From an uncultured Cellvibrionales bacterium (GTDB taxonomy: Bacteria > Pseudomonadota > Gammaproteobacteria > Pseudomonadales > Dasaniaceae), in NCBI GenBank assembly GCA_913019905.1, contig CAJVZD010000002.1:1-64000 (forward strand): a DNA stretch of 64,000 nt, written 5' to 3'. The notes beneath the pieces are model-generated. The model saw only the letters and a program-made list of their open reading frames with translations, had not been told where the DNA came from and did not search any database. The position numbers were made by a program, and so were the translations under genes. Numbering within the stretch: position 1 is the first letter of the stretch; every line of letters starts with the position of its first letter. This document shows, in pieces, positions 1 through 7,707 of the stretch.

Positions 1-41
1 AGGCTGGGCAATAACTAAGCTCTCTATTGAAAATAACTAAT

Positions 42-1719
42 TAGTGTCCATCCAGAAACAGGTAGGCAACTGAATTAAAAGGAAATAAATACAAATTAGG
101 TAAAATAATCCTCTTGAATTTGTTAGATTTAATCTGCGACGAACAAATCAACAAACCAAGAGGATTTACCATGCGAGAGACCCGCATAGCGCAGGCAAGT
201 ATATTTGAAAACTATGCAGAACACGAATTTGGCGAACAGCTTAAAGCATTATCGGGATTGCTCGATGAGCACCCTGATATATTAATGCTACTCGAAAAGG
301 ATCTGATTGATGAATCCGTTAAGCCAGTTGGGCGCAGTGGATTAACGGTAGAAAATATTTTCAGATGTTTATTGCTAAAGCAGCAATTGCAAATCAGTTA
401 TGACCGGCTTGCCTTTCATTTGGCTGATTCTAGGAGCTATCGAACATTTGTAAGATTGGCAGATGGTTTAACGCCAAAGAAGTCGAGCTTACAGTCAACG
501 ATACGAGCAATCAAACCAGACACCTTAGAGCAAGCCTATAAAATGCTATCAGTGGATTGGGTCGAGAAAGGTTATTTGTCGACTAAACTCGCACGCGTGG
601 ACAGCACAGTAGTTAAAAGTAACATTACTGCACCCAGTGATAGTCAGTTGCTTAATGACAGCGTTAGGGTGCTAAGCCGACAGCTTGCAAAGAGTCGAGA
701 GATAACTGGCGTTAAGATTAGATTTACCGACAAGCGAAGGGCGTCAAAGTCATTGGCTTTTTGTATTTTTAACGCGAAAAACGCTAAGAAAGAAGTACTT
801 TATCCAGATTTTCTCAAGTTGGTGCAGGTTGTATTGAGGCAAGTAGAGAGCGCTCTAAATCAAGTAATAGACAAAGGTGCGCCTGGGGAAGCAACGCAGA
901 ATTGGATCAATGACGTGATGCACTACCGGGACCTAACGTTGAAAGTAGTTGACCAAACTACCCGTCGAGTCATCGAAAAGCAGAGCGTGCCGTCCTCAGA
1001 GAAAATCGTTAGCATATTCGAGCCGCACACTGACATTATTGTCAAAGGATTTCGCGACACGCAATATGGACACAAGGTGAATTTGAGCAGCGATAAGAAT
1101 GGGTTTATCACCTACTTTTCGATTGAAGAAGGTAACCCATCAGATAAGGATATATTCATGCCGGTACTGCAGGCATACCAGGATAACTTTAACTGCCTAC
1201 CAGACACAATTGTCGGAGACGGTGGTTATGCCAGTAAGGACAATGTTTCAAAAGGTAGAGCTTTGGGCGTAAAGCAGGTGGTGTTTCACAAACGAGTAGG
1301 CATTTCGTTCCATGCGATGGGCGTGAAACGAAAAACCTTTGAGCGTTTACGAAATTTCCGAGCTGGCGTAGAAGGCAATATTTCGGAATTAAAAAGAGCG
1401 TTCGGTGCAGGCAAGGCAACATGGAAAGGTCACGACGGCTTTAAGGCTTTTGTCTGGTCATCAATGATCAGTTACAACTTGGTACGATTGGCGCGCTTGC
1501 AAGTAGGCTAAGCGCTAGCTGATGCACCGAACAAAGACTTTGATCATTCTCTGGGATTGCGGAGTAGTCTCTAATGCCGCTAAAACGTAGAAAAGAACGG
1601 GAAACGAGCAATAATCAGCAATAGCGCTTTAAACGAAAAAGGCTGTATCGCTGACATTAGCGAGTTTGTTATTGGAAGACCCCTATTCTTTAAAAATGTC
1701 TGTTTCTGGATGGGCACTA
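42..1719 (+). mobile_element. ISNCY-type insertion sequence, apparently complete
   Basis: One transposase gene is bounded by inverted ends: TAGTGTCCATCCAGAAACAG at 42-61, and its near-perfect reverse complement at 1700-1719 (one mismatch, T versus C). About 190 bp of non-coding DNA follows the transposase before the right end. No clear target duplication can be read, because both flanks are CTAA/CTAG-like and could extend the inverted repeat. The right end abuts the 3' end of the leftward peptidase-like gene. The same end sequence recurs in three small elements elsewhere in the window. Confidence 0.85.
171..1511 (+). CDS. ISNCY-family transposase
   Basis: DDE-type transposase that would cut and rejoin the ends of the surrounding insertion sequence. 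From memory, the N-terminus (MRETRIAQASIF, then ...YAEHEFGEQLKAL) follows the usual start of ISNCY (IS1202/ISDol1-like) transposases. Candidate catalytic acids are the D of RVDSTVVKS, the D of VGDGGYAS and the E of GVEGNISELKR. An earlier in-frame start exists at 114, but ATG 171 is preceded by AAGAGGA at a good distance and matches the family start. At about 446 residues it is full length, with no frameshift, so it is probably functional. It could also act on the related non-autonomous elements. Confidence 0.88.
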   Translation: MRETRIAQASIFENYAEHEFGEQLKALSGLLDEHPDILMLLEKDLIDESVKPVGRSGLTVENIFRCLLLKQQLQISYDRLAFHLADSRSYRTFVRLADGLTPKKSSLQSTIRAIKPDTLEQAYKMLSVDWVEKGYLSTKLARVDSTVVKSNITAPSDSQLLNDSVRVLSRQLAKSREITGVKIRFTDKRRASKSLAFCIFNAKNAKKEVLYPDFLKLVQVVLRQVESALNQVIDKGAPGEATQNWINDVMHYRDLTLKVVDQTTRRVIEKQSVPSSEKIVSIFEPHTDIIVKGFRDTQYGHKVNLSSDKNGFITYFSIEEGNPSDKDIFMPVLQAYQDNFNCLPDTIVGDGGYASKDNVSKGRALGVKQVVFHKRVGISFHAMGVKRKTFERLRNFRAGVEGNISELKRAFGAGKATWKGHDGFKAFVWSSMISYNLVRLARLQVG

Positions 1720-2949
1720 GCTAGACAGCTGTAAACCGAGGTCAGTAAATGCCTCTATCCATTTTACCGTCAGATCCAAGTCGACTGCGTTGGGCCAAAC
1801 ATCGTCTGGATGGTGAAACAATCCATTGCCACCAAGAAGGGAGATATATCGACCCTGACCGTCATGAATATTTCGTGCCTCTCCGTACGGGCGGGTTGAC
1901 AACGGCGTTTCCACAGACGGCTTTAAATCGCGACGAGTAAGAGCGTCTGTCAGCAAAGACTGCGCGGCTTCATCCGAATACTGCAAGCGAATACCCGGCG
2001 CGATTTTCGCCGCGAAATTAGCCCCCAGATGAATCCACATATGTGCAGCGCGAACTAACTGCCGACGACGGTCTAAATAGTGATCGAGACCAATATGACT
2101 CAACTCGTGCCCGGTATTAGCGGTAAAAATAACATCTCTCTGCGGGCCGGACTGCTGAATCGCCCGCATCATCTCTAACAAACAGGCTATACCGCCACCT
2201 CGTTCCGATGCACAAGCCCACCAACCGCTGCGCGGTGTCATAATAACCAGTGGCGCAAGCTTGGAATTTTTCCCTTTTATCGTTGCGCCAATGTTTATTC
2301 CACGCGCATCTACGTATCGGCATTGCGCGGTCAAGGTAGCTGTTGCCTCAGCAGTCAATACTCCTTCTACCTTAAGCCAATCAGCGTGAGCGATTTGCAA
2401 TACGGGCGGCCCAAAAGGCTCCGTATAGTTTTCAGCATTGAAGGTAGTAATACCCGGCGGCAGGCGACTATCGGTGACCACAATGATAGCCTTATGCTTA
2501 GCTTCCACTCGGGCTTTAGCGAGCGACTGCCCGCCAGGTGTGCGCAAATGAGGAAGAGAGCTAACAACGCCGATATCTGCGTCGCTGCCTATTTCTCCGA
2601 CTTGCCCTCGAACTCCTTCAGCATTGGTATACAGGCAATCATATAGCGGTATACCGTGAATGACTGTTCCGTTAATCTCCAGCTCGGACTTTTGCACGTC
2701 TATTCGTTTAAACGAAAACCGATCTTCTTCCGGCGCTACGCCAAGCTCTGTTATTTGATTCCTAAACCATTCGGCACTAGCAAGATCAACCGCTGTTCCC
2801 GTACGATGAATACCTTGAGCAGAATACTCACGAATGATTTTCGTAACCCGATCTTTCATGCTCATCTCCGAGGAAAAAACCGGTGACATTGCCATCGCAA
2901 ACGGTGTTGCCGCCACCATCTTCAATATTTGACGCCTTGCCTTTTCCAT
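1717..2949 (-). CDS. M28-like peptidase homologue with degenerate metal site
   Basis: Predicted exported protein of 410 residues. The N-terminus (MEKARRQILKMVAATPFAMA) looks like a Tat/Sec signal. The C-terminal half has the layout of an M28 zinc peptidase: a strand ending VIMTPRSGWW where the family normally has H-x-D, ASERGGG where it has G-A-x-D-N, then TGHELSHIGL and a late HHPDD. The first His/Asp ligands are therefore replaced, while the Glu of GHE and the last His remain. It may be inactive or use a different site. Its TAG stop codon is the terminal TAG of the adjacent insertion sequence, so the original C-terminus may have been slightly different. It lies 11 bp downstream of the flavoprotein gene and is probably co-transcribed with it. 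Confidence 0.7.
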   Translation of the reverse strand: MEKARRQILKMVAATPFAMAMSPVFSSEMSMKDRVTKIIREYSAQGIHRTGTAVDLASAEWFRNQITELGVAPEEDRFSFKRIDVQKSELEINGTVIHGIPLYDCLYTNAEGVRGQVGEIGSDADIGVVSSLPHLRTPGGQSLAKARVEAKHKAIIVVTDSRLPPGITTFNAENYTEPFGPPVLQIAHADWLKVEGVLTAEATATLTAQCRYVDARGINIGATIKGKNSKLAPLVIMTPRSGWWACASERGGGIACLLEMMRAIQQSGPQRDVIFTANTGHELSHIGLDHYLDRRRQLVRAAHMWIHLGANFAAKIAPGIRLQYSDEAAQSLLTDALTRRDLKPSVETPLSTRPYGEARNIHDGQGRYISLLGGNGLFHHPDDVWPNAVDLDLTVKWIEAFTDLGLQLSS

Positions 2950-2960
2950 TCCGATTACTC

Positions 2961-4346
2961 CTATTCCACTTCAGCCAGTAACTTTTGCAATTTTGTTATA
3001 CCTGCCATCGTGGTGAGAATAAGTTCTTCCATTACTTTTGGGTCCATTTCTGAATCGTCGCTGTCTGCTTGGGAAAAACCATCCAAACGTGCATTTTTCA
3101 GCCAGACTTGTAAGTCCTGATCTTGCGACCACTGCGCCGCATTTAAACTGTTAGCTAGCGTAGTGCGTAAAAAATCGATATGACTGTCTGGATGTGGTAC
3201 TGGTACAGACATTTCGTTTTTCTTGTCTTCATTGTCATAAGTCGCCTCTATGTGCCCAATATAAGCGGCACTAAAAACTTGTTGGCAAGTTCTTACCGAC
3301 TGCAGGGTGATTTTATTACTGGCAAATACCGGTTCCGCTGCTCGGCGCTCTAGACCGTCTGCGGTACAATCAACGAATAAGGTCGCGTCGCTAGTTTTGA
3401 CTTCTCCTTTGTCAAAGACAATGGCATCTGTGTTAATGCTCTGAACGTGACCCAAACGAATGACATTTTTAATACGCCTCAATTGCTCCAATTCTGCTTT
3501 TGTAACGGTCGCACAACGATACATTGTGGGCGTAACGGTCTCGTCGAATCGTAGCAGTTGCCCACAGGCATGAACTTTTTCAAACAGATCATCCACAGAT
3601 TCTGACGCGGCTATCGCTGCCATTTGCCGGGCAAAACCCTGCACTAAGGAATCTGCGAATAGCCCCGCCGGTTGGATGTTCGCTCTATCGAGCAGCCACG
3701 AATCCCTCGGCATAATCCAGGAAATAACATCGGGATTAACACCATTTTTGAGGAGGAAAAGACAAGCGTCCATTCCCGTCTTGCCCGCACCAATAATGAC
3801 GTAGTGACTATAGTCGCCAGAAACGCGAGGCAGGCTATTAGGCGGCACGCACTCGACACCTTCAGCCACACTGTAGGCGGGCTTTACCATAGACGGCACA
3901 GTGACATTCATAAAGGTCGCATCGACAAGCTTTTTGGCCACCACTTCAAACTCCTCACCGGACATGAGAGAGCGGAATTTATTATCACCTTGATATTCAC
4001 TCATAGGAAAATACTGCATACGGCCCGTGGGCAAGAACTGCTGCTGCATCACCTGGTCGAAGTAAGCACAAACTTCACTATTCGTCGCCAGCTCATAGAG
4101 CCCTTTATTCCATCCGCCGGCATCAATGGAGTCAGTGCCGAGTTTTTTCGAATTAACACCGTAAAAGGCTGAAGGTTGGTGCAGACGAACATAGGGATAG
4201 GCGACATTCCAATGTCCGCCAGGCTGGTGGTATCTGTCAACCATGATCACAGTAGATTCTGTTTCTGTCATTATGACGTCGGCGAAGGCCATGCCCATCG
4301 CGCCACCGCCGATGACAAGATAATCGGCTTGAAGTTTATTGGTCAT
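2961..4346 (-). CDS. FAD/NAD(P)-dependent oxidoreductase (FMO-like)
   Basis: Flavoprotein oxidoreductase with two dinucleotide-binding folds. The FAD motif VIGGGAMGMAFADVIM is at the N-terminus, and a second Rossmann motif, VIIGAGKTGMDACLFLL, lies near residue 185. This two-fold arrangement is typical of flavin monooxygenases and related NAD(P)H-using flavoproteins, but the substrate cannot be read. An upstream in-frame start at 4415 would add 23 hydrophobic residues. ATG 4346 is preferred because it puts the GxGxxG strand at the N-terminus and has AGGA upstream. It is the first gene of a probable pair with the M28-like protein. Confidence 0.75.
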   Translation of the reverse strand: MTNKLQADYLVIGGGAMGMAFADVIMTETESTVIMVDRYHQPGGHWNVAYPYVRLHQPSAFYGVNSKKLGTDSIDAGGWNKGLYELATNSEVCAYFDQVMQQQFLPTGRMQYFPMSEYQGDNKFRSLMSGEEFEVVAKKLVDATFMNVTVPSMVKPAYSVAEGVECVPPNSLPRVSGDYSHYVIIGAGKTGMDACLFLLKNGVNPDVISWIMPRDSWLLDRANIQPAGLFADSLVQGFARQMAAIAASESVDDLFEKVHACGQLLRFDETVTPTMYRCATVTKAELEQLRRIKNVIRLGHVQSINTDAIVFDKGEVKTSDATLFVDCTADGLERRAAEPVFASNKITLQSVRTCQQVFSAAYIGHIEATYDNEDKKNEMSVPVPHPDSHIDFLRTTLANSLNAAQWSQDQDLQVWLKNARLDGFSQADSDDSEMDPKVMEELILTTMAGITKLQKLLAEVE

Positions 4347-4498
4347 AGAAAATCCTATAAAGCGATTGAAGACAATGAATGGGAACGAGTTGTAAAATAT
4401 AGCAGATAAAAACAATACCCACCGAAACCTAATCGACCTTCAGTTGTACTGCCGGTTAATACGAATCTATTGTGCTCAGTCGATTTCACGTTTCGTAA

Positions 4499-5194
4499 TT
4501 ACCGTCCTAAATCAGTCATTTTCTTAAACTCGAGTCTCTGCGACGGGCTAGCTTGTTGCCACCAATAGTTCAACATATGCAAAGGCTGAGGCTGAGGCTG
4601 AGGCTGAGGCTGAGTAATGTCAGACTTTTGCGGCACCGATATCAATTGCTCCGGAGTATCGTTCTCTCCAGGCATATCAATCTGACCCGAGGCCGACAGC
4701 TTGGTTGCCGACTTTAACTTTCTCGAAGTTTTGGCCTCAGAGCTAAACAACGTTTTTAATTTTTCTTCTTGCTCTGACTTTTGATATTTGATTTCTAACA
4801 CAACCCAATTGTTTCCGTCATCGCTCAATTTCACGACGGGTTTATTCGAAAAACTTCTCGCTTCCTCTTCGTTACGTGGCAGCGTCATGACTACCTGATA
4901 ATCTCGATCGGCCTGTGCAAAAAAATTTAGAGCAAACGGCAGTGATTCGAATACAGTGTGATCGTCGCTAATCTCACCCGAGATAACATCCTCGTATTTC
5001 ACAATAATGTTAGTTGGACCAGCATCAATTTCAACACTCTTGGTATGTCGAAAGAAACTACTCGGGACCTTCTCTCCATTGAGAAATAAAAGAGACAGCT
5101 CATCGGGAACCGAAAATGTTCCTGCCAAAACCGGTGTGACCGACGAAAGGGCGGTGACAATTAGCGACCCAGCGACTAATTTTCTACGCAACAT
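4499..5194 (-). CDS. DUF2057/CsgI (YccT)-like exported protein
   Basis: Sec signal (LVAGSLIVTALSSVTPVLAG), then a fold matching the YccT/UPF0319/DUF2057 family: FSVPDELSLLFLNGEKV followed by a segment with VEIDAGPTNIIVKYEDV. In enterics the family member CsgI affects curli assembly; no curli genes are seen here, so the role is unknown. The C-terminal part is charged and contains a (QP)n run encoded by five perfect GGCTGA hexamers. ATG 5194 is chosen because GGAG lies six bases upstream of it; two earlier ATGs, at 5200 and 5206, overlap that site. The 5' end overlaps the stop of the upstream hydrolase, suggesting translational coupling. Confidence 0.75.
   Translation of the reverse strand: MLRRKLVAGSLIVTALSSVTPVLAGTFSVPDELSLLFLNGEKVPSSFFRHTKSVEIDAGPTNIIVKYEDVISGEISDDHTVFESLPFALNFFAQADRDYQVVMTLPRNEEEARSFSNKPVVKLSDDGNNWVVLEIKYQKSEQEEKLKTLFSSEAKTSRKLKSATKLSASGQIDMPGENDTPEQLISVPQKSDITQPQPQPQPQPLHMLNYWWQQASPSQRLEFKKMTDLGR
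4584..4613. repeat. Five perfect 6-bp tandem repeats (GGCTGA)
   Basis: Five uninterrupted copies of GGCTGA inside the DUF2057-like gene encode alternating Gln-Pro on the opposite strand. Copy-number changes would stay in frame and only alter linker length. Confidence 0.9.
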
Positions 5195-6149
5195 GCACAT
5201 CTCCATTGCTTACTATTTCAACCACGCTTGGCTCCTCAACTTGTTTGAGTTCCCACTCAAACTGCGGAACGGTTTCTCCATTCAACCACGCTTTAACAAT
5301 CGCATTCACTGCCTCCGGCGCCTCTTGTTGGACCCAGTGAGACACCTTGGGCAAGTAGCGAATGGTAAAGTCAGAGCACACTTTATCGGTACCATAGGTT
5401 GATTTTTTAGACAGTGCCACATCGTCTTCGCCCCAAATCATCAGCGTGGGAGTGTCGATGATAGGATACCCCTTAGCTTCCATACGTTTTCCTCCACCGC
5501 CTCGAATAAGCCCTCTATACCAGTTGATCATGGCTGTTAACCCGCCGTCACGGGCAGCATTTTTGCGATAAACCTCTCTGACCTCAAAGGGAAACCGGCC
5601 AGGATCAGAAACAGTCGTTTTAAACATATCGCCGATAGCCGCCGCACCATTGCGCCCCATCAGCCACTCAGGTAAGCGAGGGATTTGGAAAAACAAGATG
5701 TACCAGGATTTTTTTAGCTGCTCCAAACCACCTGCCATCGCCGCGCGCATAGGCACAGGGTGAGGCACGTTCATAATAATGAGCTGATCGATTTTGCGGA
5801 TCTTATGCATTGCAAAAAACCAGGCAATGACCGCACCCCAGTCGTGAGCGATGAGCACAACGGATTCGCATTGGGCAGCATCGATCAGACAGGCAACGTC
5901 CTCCATTAAATGTTCAATGCTGTAGTCCTCCATCAACTCAGGCCTACTAGACAAACCGTAACCTCTGAGATTCGGCGCCCATACTTTATAGCCCATTTCC
6001 GCTAACATCGGCATCTGATGACGCCATGAATACGCATGCTCTGGAAAGCCGTGTAAACAAATCGCCAGTTTCTTTCCTTCGCCGCACATATTGACTTCAA
6101 AACGAAGGCCATTTGCATCGACAAATTCAGTAGTAATTTCCTGTGCCAT
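5184..6149 (-). CDS. Alpha/beta hydrolase, epoxide hydrolase-like
   Basis: Soluble alpha/beta hydrolase of about 321 residues. The oxyanion motif HGFPE lies near residue 33. The nucleophile elbow is VVLIAHDWGAVIAW, with Asp instead of Ser, which marks epoxide hydrolase and haloalkane dehalogenase relatives. A later LMIWGEDD supplies an acid and VSHWVQQEAPE the catalytic His. HGFPE plus HDWG favours epoxide hydrolase, but a dehalogenase cannot be excluded. ATG 6149 has AGGAG nine bases upstream. The stop overlaps the start of the CsgI-like gene, so the two are probably one transcript. Confidence 0.82.
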   Translation of the reverse strand: MAQEITTEFVDANGLRFEVNMCGEGKKLAICLHGFPEHAYSWRHQMPMLAEMGYKVWAPNLRGYGLSSRPELMEDYSIEHLMEDVACLIDAAQCESVVLIAHDWGAVIAWFFAMHKIRKIDQLIIMNVPHPVPMRAAMAGGLEQLKKSWYILFFQIPRLPEWLMGRNGAAAIGDMFKTTVSDPGRFPFEVREVYRKNAARDGGLTAMINWYRGLIRGGGGKRMEAKGYPIIDTPTLMIWGEDDVALSKKSTYGTDKVCSDFTIRYLPKVSHWVQQEAPEAVNAIVKAWLNGETVPQFEWELKQVEEPSVVEIVSNGDVHVA

Positions 6150-6473
6150 CTCTGTTATCTCCTGATTACGGTCAATAATTTATTATTCTAGATCCAATGC
6201 TTAGAGACCCCAGCCACTGCCGATTTTTGATTTCGTCTTTTTTAATTACGACGACACAACAGAAACTTACACCTATAGCATTTAATATTTCAGCATAAAG
6301 AGTGCAATTTTATTCCAAGTATTGCAAGTCCAACCAGGACCTCCCGCAAGTCGTCGCAAATTTACCACCATCCATCTAATTAATTAGCCAACACACACCC
6401 GAGTAGACTAAACTTGCGTGACGACGGAATCTCAACTTTGCCGCAATAAGAATGTAAAAATTGGAGTCAATTC
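6150..6473. other. Divergent intergenic region
   Basis: This 324 bp spacer separates the leftward epoxide-hydrolase-like gene from the rightward methyltransferase gene and must hold both promoters. No convincing -35/-10 pair, operator or small open reading frame could be picked out by eye. Confidence 0.6.
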
Positions 6474-7274
6474 ATGAATAAAATATCACAAATTATGTTG
6501 GTAGCGACTGTTGCGAGCTGTTCAGCACTCACGTCGGTTGCCGACTCTTTAAAAACGGTAGTCAGTGGCGACCATCGCACCGAGGCGAACGTTATTCGCG
6601 ATGTTTACCGTAACCCGCAGGAAACACTGAAATTCTTCGGTATTACCGAAAATATGACAGTGATTGAAAGCTGGCCCGGCAGTGGCTGGTACACGGAAAT
6701 TCTAGCCGCCTATTTGAAAGACAATGGCAAATATATTGCCGCCACTTACAACAGAAACCCCGATACCCAAAAGAGCTGGCAGGCGCGGCTAAACAAAAAT
6801 TATGACGAGAAATTCACCGCGAATAAAGAAACTTACGGCGATATAAAAGTGGTGAGCTTTGCACCCGGTAGCGATAAAGAGCTAGCGATGCCCGGAACCG
6901 TTGATGCCGTATTAGATTTCAGAAACGCACACAACTGGGTTAAGTCAGCGGCTAGTGAAGTGCCTAGCACCTGGTTTAAATCCTTGAAAAAAGGCGGTAT
7001 CGTCGGCATTGTCGACCACCGCATGGACGACAACAAGCCCTATATACCAGCCAATGGTTATATTCACGAAACTCAGCTCATTGAGATCATGGAAAAAGAG
7101 GGCTTCAAATTTGTCGGCAAATCAGACGTCAATAGCAACCCCAGAGATACCAAAGATCACCCTAAAGGGGTTTGGACTTTACCACCAACCCTGGCAGAGA
7201 AAGATGCAAATCGTAATAAATATCTGGCCATCGGTGAGAGCGACCGGCTGGTTATGAAATTTATGAAGCCCTAA
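6474..7274 (+). CDS. Exported class I SAM-dependent methyltransferase (COG4798-like)
   Basis: Protein of 266 residues with a signal peptide (MNKISQIMLVATVASCSALTSVAD), followed by a methyltransferase-like domain. The SAM-site strand reads MTVIESWPGSGWYTEILAAYL, where G-S-G-W-Y replaces the more usual G-x-G-x-G, as in the COG4798 predicted methyltransferases. Later strands contain VDAVLDFRNAHNW and GGIVGIVDHR. Family members are usually exported, which is odd for SAM users and leaves the true function open. It is monocistronic, with a hairpin terminator shortly after the stop. Confidence 0.78.
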   Translation: MNKISQIMLVATVASCSALTSVADSLKTVVSGDHRTEANVIRDVYRNPQETLKFFGITENMTVIESWPGSGWYTEILAAYLKDNGKYIAATYNRNPDTQKSWQARLNKNYDEKFTANKETYGDIKVVSFAPGSDKELAMPGTVDAVLDFRNAHNWVKSAASEVPSTWFKSLKKGGIVGIVDHRMDDNKPYIPANGYIHETQLIEIMEKEGFKFVGKSDVNSNPRDTKDHPKGVWTLPPTLAEKDANRNKYLAIGESDRLVMKFMKP

Positions 7275-7321
7275 GCTCAGAAGGTAATAGATAATAGGTA
7301 ATAGAAGTTTTTCAGTGATGG

Positions 7322-7342
7322 CCCGATATTATCGGGTCATTC
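7322..7342 (+). terminator. Hairpin after methyltransferase gene
   Basis: CCCGAT-ATT-ATCGGG forms a compact perfect stem 47 bp after the methyltransferase stop, followed by TCATTCATT. The T-run is weak, so rho-independent function is plausible rather than certain. Confidence 0.45.
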
Positions 7343-7469
7343 ATTAGCCCTCACGCAAACCCACCATGTAAACCCATTTCAATATCGAAACCAGTTCCAT
7401 TAGTCCATTTCTTAGCTAGATCATTAGCCGTCGATCAGAGTAGTTGAATATAACAGCTAGGACTTTAAC

Positions 7470-7639
7470 TAGTTCCCATCCCAAGATGGCAAAATGTCGT
7501 CGTTGCGAGTGATCCGTTAGACACCTCGGCGCGGCAATTTGGCTTTCCTAAGATATTGATAGTTATGCATTAATTCTAACACCCAAGCTGGCCGCGTCGC
7601 TACGTTTCTCGCAGCAACACTATTTCTGGACGGGCAACA
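7470..7639. mobile_element. Non-autonomous element, copy A, with IS-like ends
   Basis: A ~170 bp element between two convergent genes. Its right end (read inward on the minus strand: TGTTGCCCGTCCAGAAATAG) is close to the 42-1719 insertion sequence end; the left end TAGTTCCCATCC is shorter. The interior shares ATGTCGTCGTTGCGAG, a GATAGTTATG-ATTAATTCTAAC block and GCGTCGCTACG with copies B and C. No coding capacity. Best read as a MITE that the ISNCY-type transposase could move. Confidence 0.75.
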
Positions 7640-7707
7640 AATAGCAACAGGCAGGATTTTAACTAGCAACAGCATTGCTAATACCCGCCTATTTTATCCG
7701 CTCAAGA

